Shown piece by piece: positions 62,836 through 64,000 of a stretch of DNA of 64,000 nucleotides (the first letter of the stretch is position 1; every line of letters starts with the position of its first letter). The DNA comes from Actinomadura meyerae. GTDB lineage: Bacteria > Actinomycetota > Actinomycetes > Streptosporangiales > Streptosporangiaceae. The notes under the pieces were generated by a model, which saw only the letters and a list, made by a program, of their open reading frames with translations, did not search any database and was not told where the DNA came from. The stretch lies in assembly GCF_900188445.1 (NCBI RefSeq), contig NZ_FZOR01000006.1, forward strand, positions 124,001 through 188,000. The letters are read 5' to 3'. A program made the position numbers and the translations under genes.

Positions 62836-63013
62836 CGCACCTCGCCCGTTCCGGCGCTCATCGGGAGCCCCGGGCACGATAACGCGGCCGGGCCGCCACG
62901 GGCTTCGGTGTCCGGACAATGGACGCGCGGTGAGCCGTGCCTTCCGTCCCGGGCGGGGGGCCGCCTCAGGCTCTAGAGTCTGTGTGTAGGCCCCACACTG
63001 GAGACGACGGCGA

Positions 63014-63487
63014 ATGACGAATCCTTCGGACCCCGGTCACCCACCGCGCTCGCAGGCCCCCGGCCCGCCGGGGGGACCGTACGGTCCCCCGCCCGGTCCA
63101 CAGCAGCCGCCCGTCCCCGGCCCGCGCCAGCCGGCACCGGGCGGCCCCGGAGCGGCCCAGCAGCCGTGGACCCCGCCCGAGCGGACCGACAAGAGCCTGC
63201 TCGGCGCACTCTTGGACGCCAACTTCGACTCGCTGGTGACCCCGAGACTGCTCAAGCTGTTCTACGCCCTGTCCATGGTGATGGTCAGCCTGGAATGCCT
63301 CGCCATCGTGGGGTTCGCGATCTGGATCATCTCGCTGGACTTCTACTGGGCCGTCGCCGTCCTGCTGATCATCGCCACGCCGCTGATCTGGTTCTTCCAG
63401 ATGCTGTTCGTCCGGATCGTCATGGAGGCGGTGGTGGTCCGGTTCAAGCAGGCCGAGTATCTGCGGGTCATCAAGGACAAGAGCTAG
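63014..63487 (+). CDS. DUF4282 protein with Pro/Gly-rich N-terminus
   Basis: The 157-residue protein has a Pro/Gly/Gln-rich disordered start (residues 1-55), then the DUF4282 region LLGALLDANFDSLVTPRLL and two hydrophobic helices (MVMVSLECLAIVGFAIWIIS, AVAVLLIIATPLIWFFQM). The gene is followed 12 bases later by a kinase gene. Function unknown. Confidence 0.8.
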   Translation: MTNPSDPGHPPRSQAPGPPGGPYGPPPGPQQPPVPGPRQPAPGGPGAAQQPWTPPERTDKSLLGALLDANFDSLVTPRLLKLFYALSMVMVSLECLAIVGFAIWIISLDFYWAVAVLLIIATPLIWFFQMLFVRIVMEAVVVRFKQAEYLRVIKDKS

Positions 63488-63499
63488 ACGGGACGGCTG

Positions 63500-64000
63500 G
63501 TGGGCGAGTTCGACGGGGCGGGCCCCGGCGGCGGGGCGCCGGGTGAGACGCGGCGGGACGCCGGGGCGACGCGGCGCGACGACGCACGGGTGCCCGGCCC
63601 GCGGCCGCCGGGCGAGACGCGGCGGGACGGGGCGGCGGCCGGCGAGTCGCTGATGCGGCTGCCGGCGGTGCTCGCCGAGCGGTACGCGACGGTGGCGGAG
63701 CTGCCCGTGCAGGGCGCCGAGTCCGATCTGCTCCTCGTCCGGGACGACGCGGGCGACCGGTACGTGGTGAAGATCTTCCGCCGCGGCTACCGCGCCGACC
63801 GGGACGTGTGGGCGAAGCTGCCCGCGCTCGACTCGCCGCACGTCCTGCGGATCCTGGAGACCGGGCACGCGGACGGGCGCGACTACGAGATCACCCCGTA
63901 CGTCCCGGACGGCAACCTGCGGGCGCTGATGCAGGCGGGGCCGCTGCCGGTGGACGCGGCCGGGCAGGTCGCGGCGCAGCTCGCGGCGGGCCTGGCGGCG
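63500..64000 (+). CDS. Ser/Thr protein kinase, N-terminal part (3' end outside window)
   Basis: A GTG at 63500 opens a frame without stop to the end of the window (167 codons). It begins with a repetitive Arg/Asp/Gly stretch (two GETRRD units and a TRRD). The kinase start then includes VLAERYATVAELPVQG, VVKIFRRGYRADRDVW (catalytic Lys) and ITPYVPDGNLRALM, the hinge region. The Gly-rich loop is atypical (VQGAESDLLLV). The catalytic loop is beyond the window. Confidence 0.75.
   Translation, partial: MGEFDGAGPGGGAPGETRRDAGATRRDDARVPGPRPPGETRRDGAAAGESLMRLPAVLAERYATVAELPVQGAESDLLLVRDDAGDRYVVKIFRRGYRADRDVWAKLPALDSPHVLRILETGHADGRDYEITPYVPDGNLRALMQAGPLPVDAAGQVAAQLAAGLAA

Overview
The window comes from a high-GC (roughly 70% or more) mycothiol-producing actinobacterium. 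The best guess is a Streptosporangiales/Thermomonosporaceae-type organism such as Actinomadura. This rests on mshB, a WhiJ-like XRE/DUF397 locus, several Ser/Thr kinases, LCP proteins, many GTG/TTG starts and short overlapping gene junctions. The genus is an inference. No tRNA, rRNA, transposase or CRISPR array was seen.

Layout. 1-4.4 kb: the 3' part of a receptor kinase, then a WhiJ/AbaA-like developmental-regulator locus (HATPase, degraded XRE regulator, four tandem DUF397 genes). 4.4-9.2 kb: an ECF sigma factor coupled to an SRPBCC gene and divergent from an FAD oxidoreductase, a P-loop kinase-like ATPase, a hydrolase with Asn in place of the nucleophile Ser, and a hypothetical. 9.3-14.8 kb: envelope and secreted proteins (HAF-repeat protein, GT39-like membrane protein, membrane-anchored endonuclease/exonuclease/phosphatase, lipoprotein). 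14.8-22.9 kb: an MmcQ-like gene and a four-gene VMAP-type (vWA-MoxR-associated) conflict system. Its members are a trypsin-co-occurring protein, a trypsin/VMAP-C effector, a MoxR ATPase and a giant SAV_2336/EccC-like triple-ATPase protein. The last two genes are joined by a 19-copy 14-bp array. 22.9-28.3 kb: TetR plus a Cmx-like exporter with matching operators, a secreted hypothetical and an M6 metalloprotease.

28.3-37.3 kb: lrp-rraA divergent from rocD, an LCP protein, PadR plus a DHA2 exporter, mshB with its DUF6113 partner, and a complete PASTA-less kinase. 37.4-44.5 kb: an S9 peptidase, a heterodimeric ABC exporter with complementary degenerate ATP sites, and a receiver-PP2C phosphatase. 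44.7-55.6 kb: two different succinate dehydrogenases on opposite strands. One is a Bacillus-type SdhCAB; the other is a mycobacterial Sdh1-type with a Rieske-like CHSCRH motif. They flank arginase-family, MarR, LysR and Crp genes. Crp-like boxes lie before both SDH operons, so the locus looks like a respiratory switch under a local Crp.

55.6-64 kb: an HTH regulator with two matching operators controls a modular lipoprotein/OmpA operon. Then come a kinase, an LCP protein with a long disordered cytoplasmic tail, an orphan prepilin peptidase, a DUF4282 protein and the 5' part of another kinase that runs off the window.

Most unusual: the moxR/SAV_2336 junction. A single ATGA overlap appears to have been amplified into 19 coupled five-codon mini-ORFs. 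If real, it would be a copy-number-adjustable translational relay inside a conflict system.
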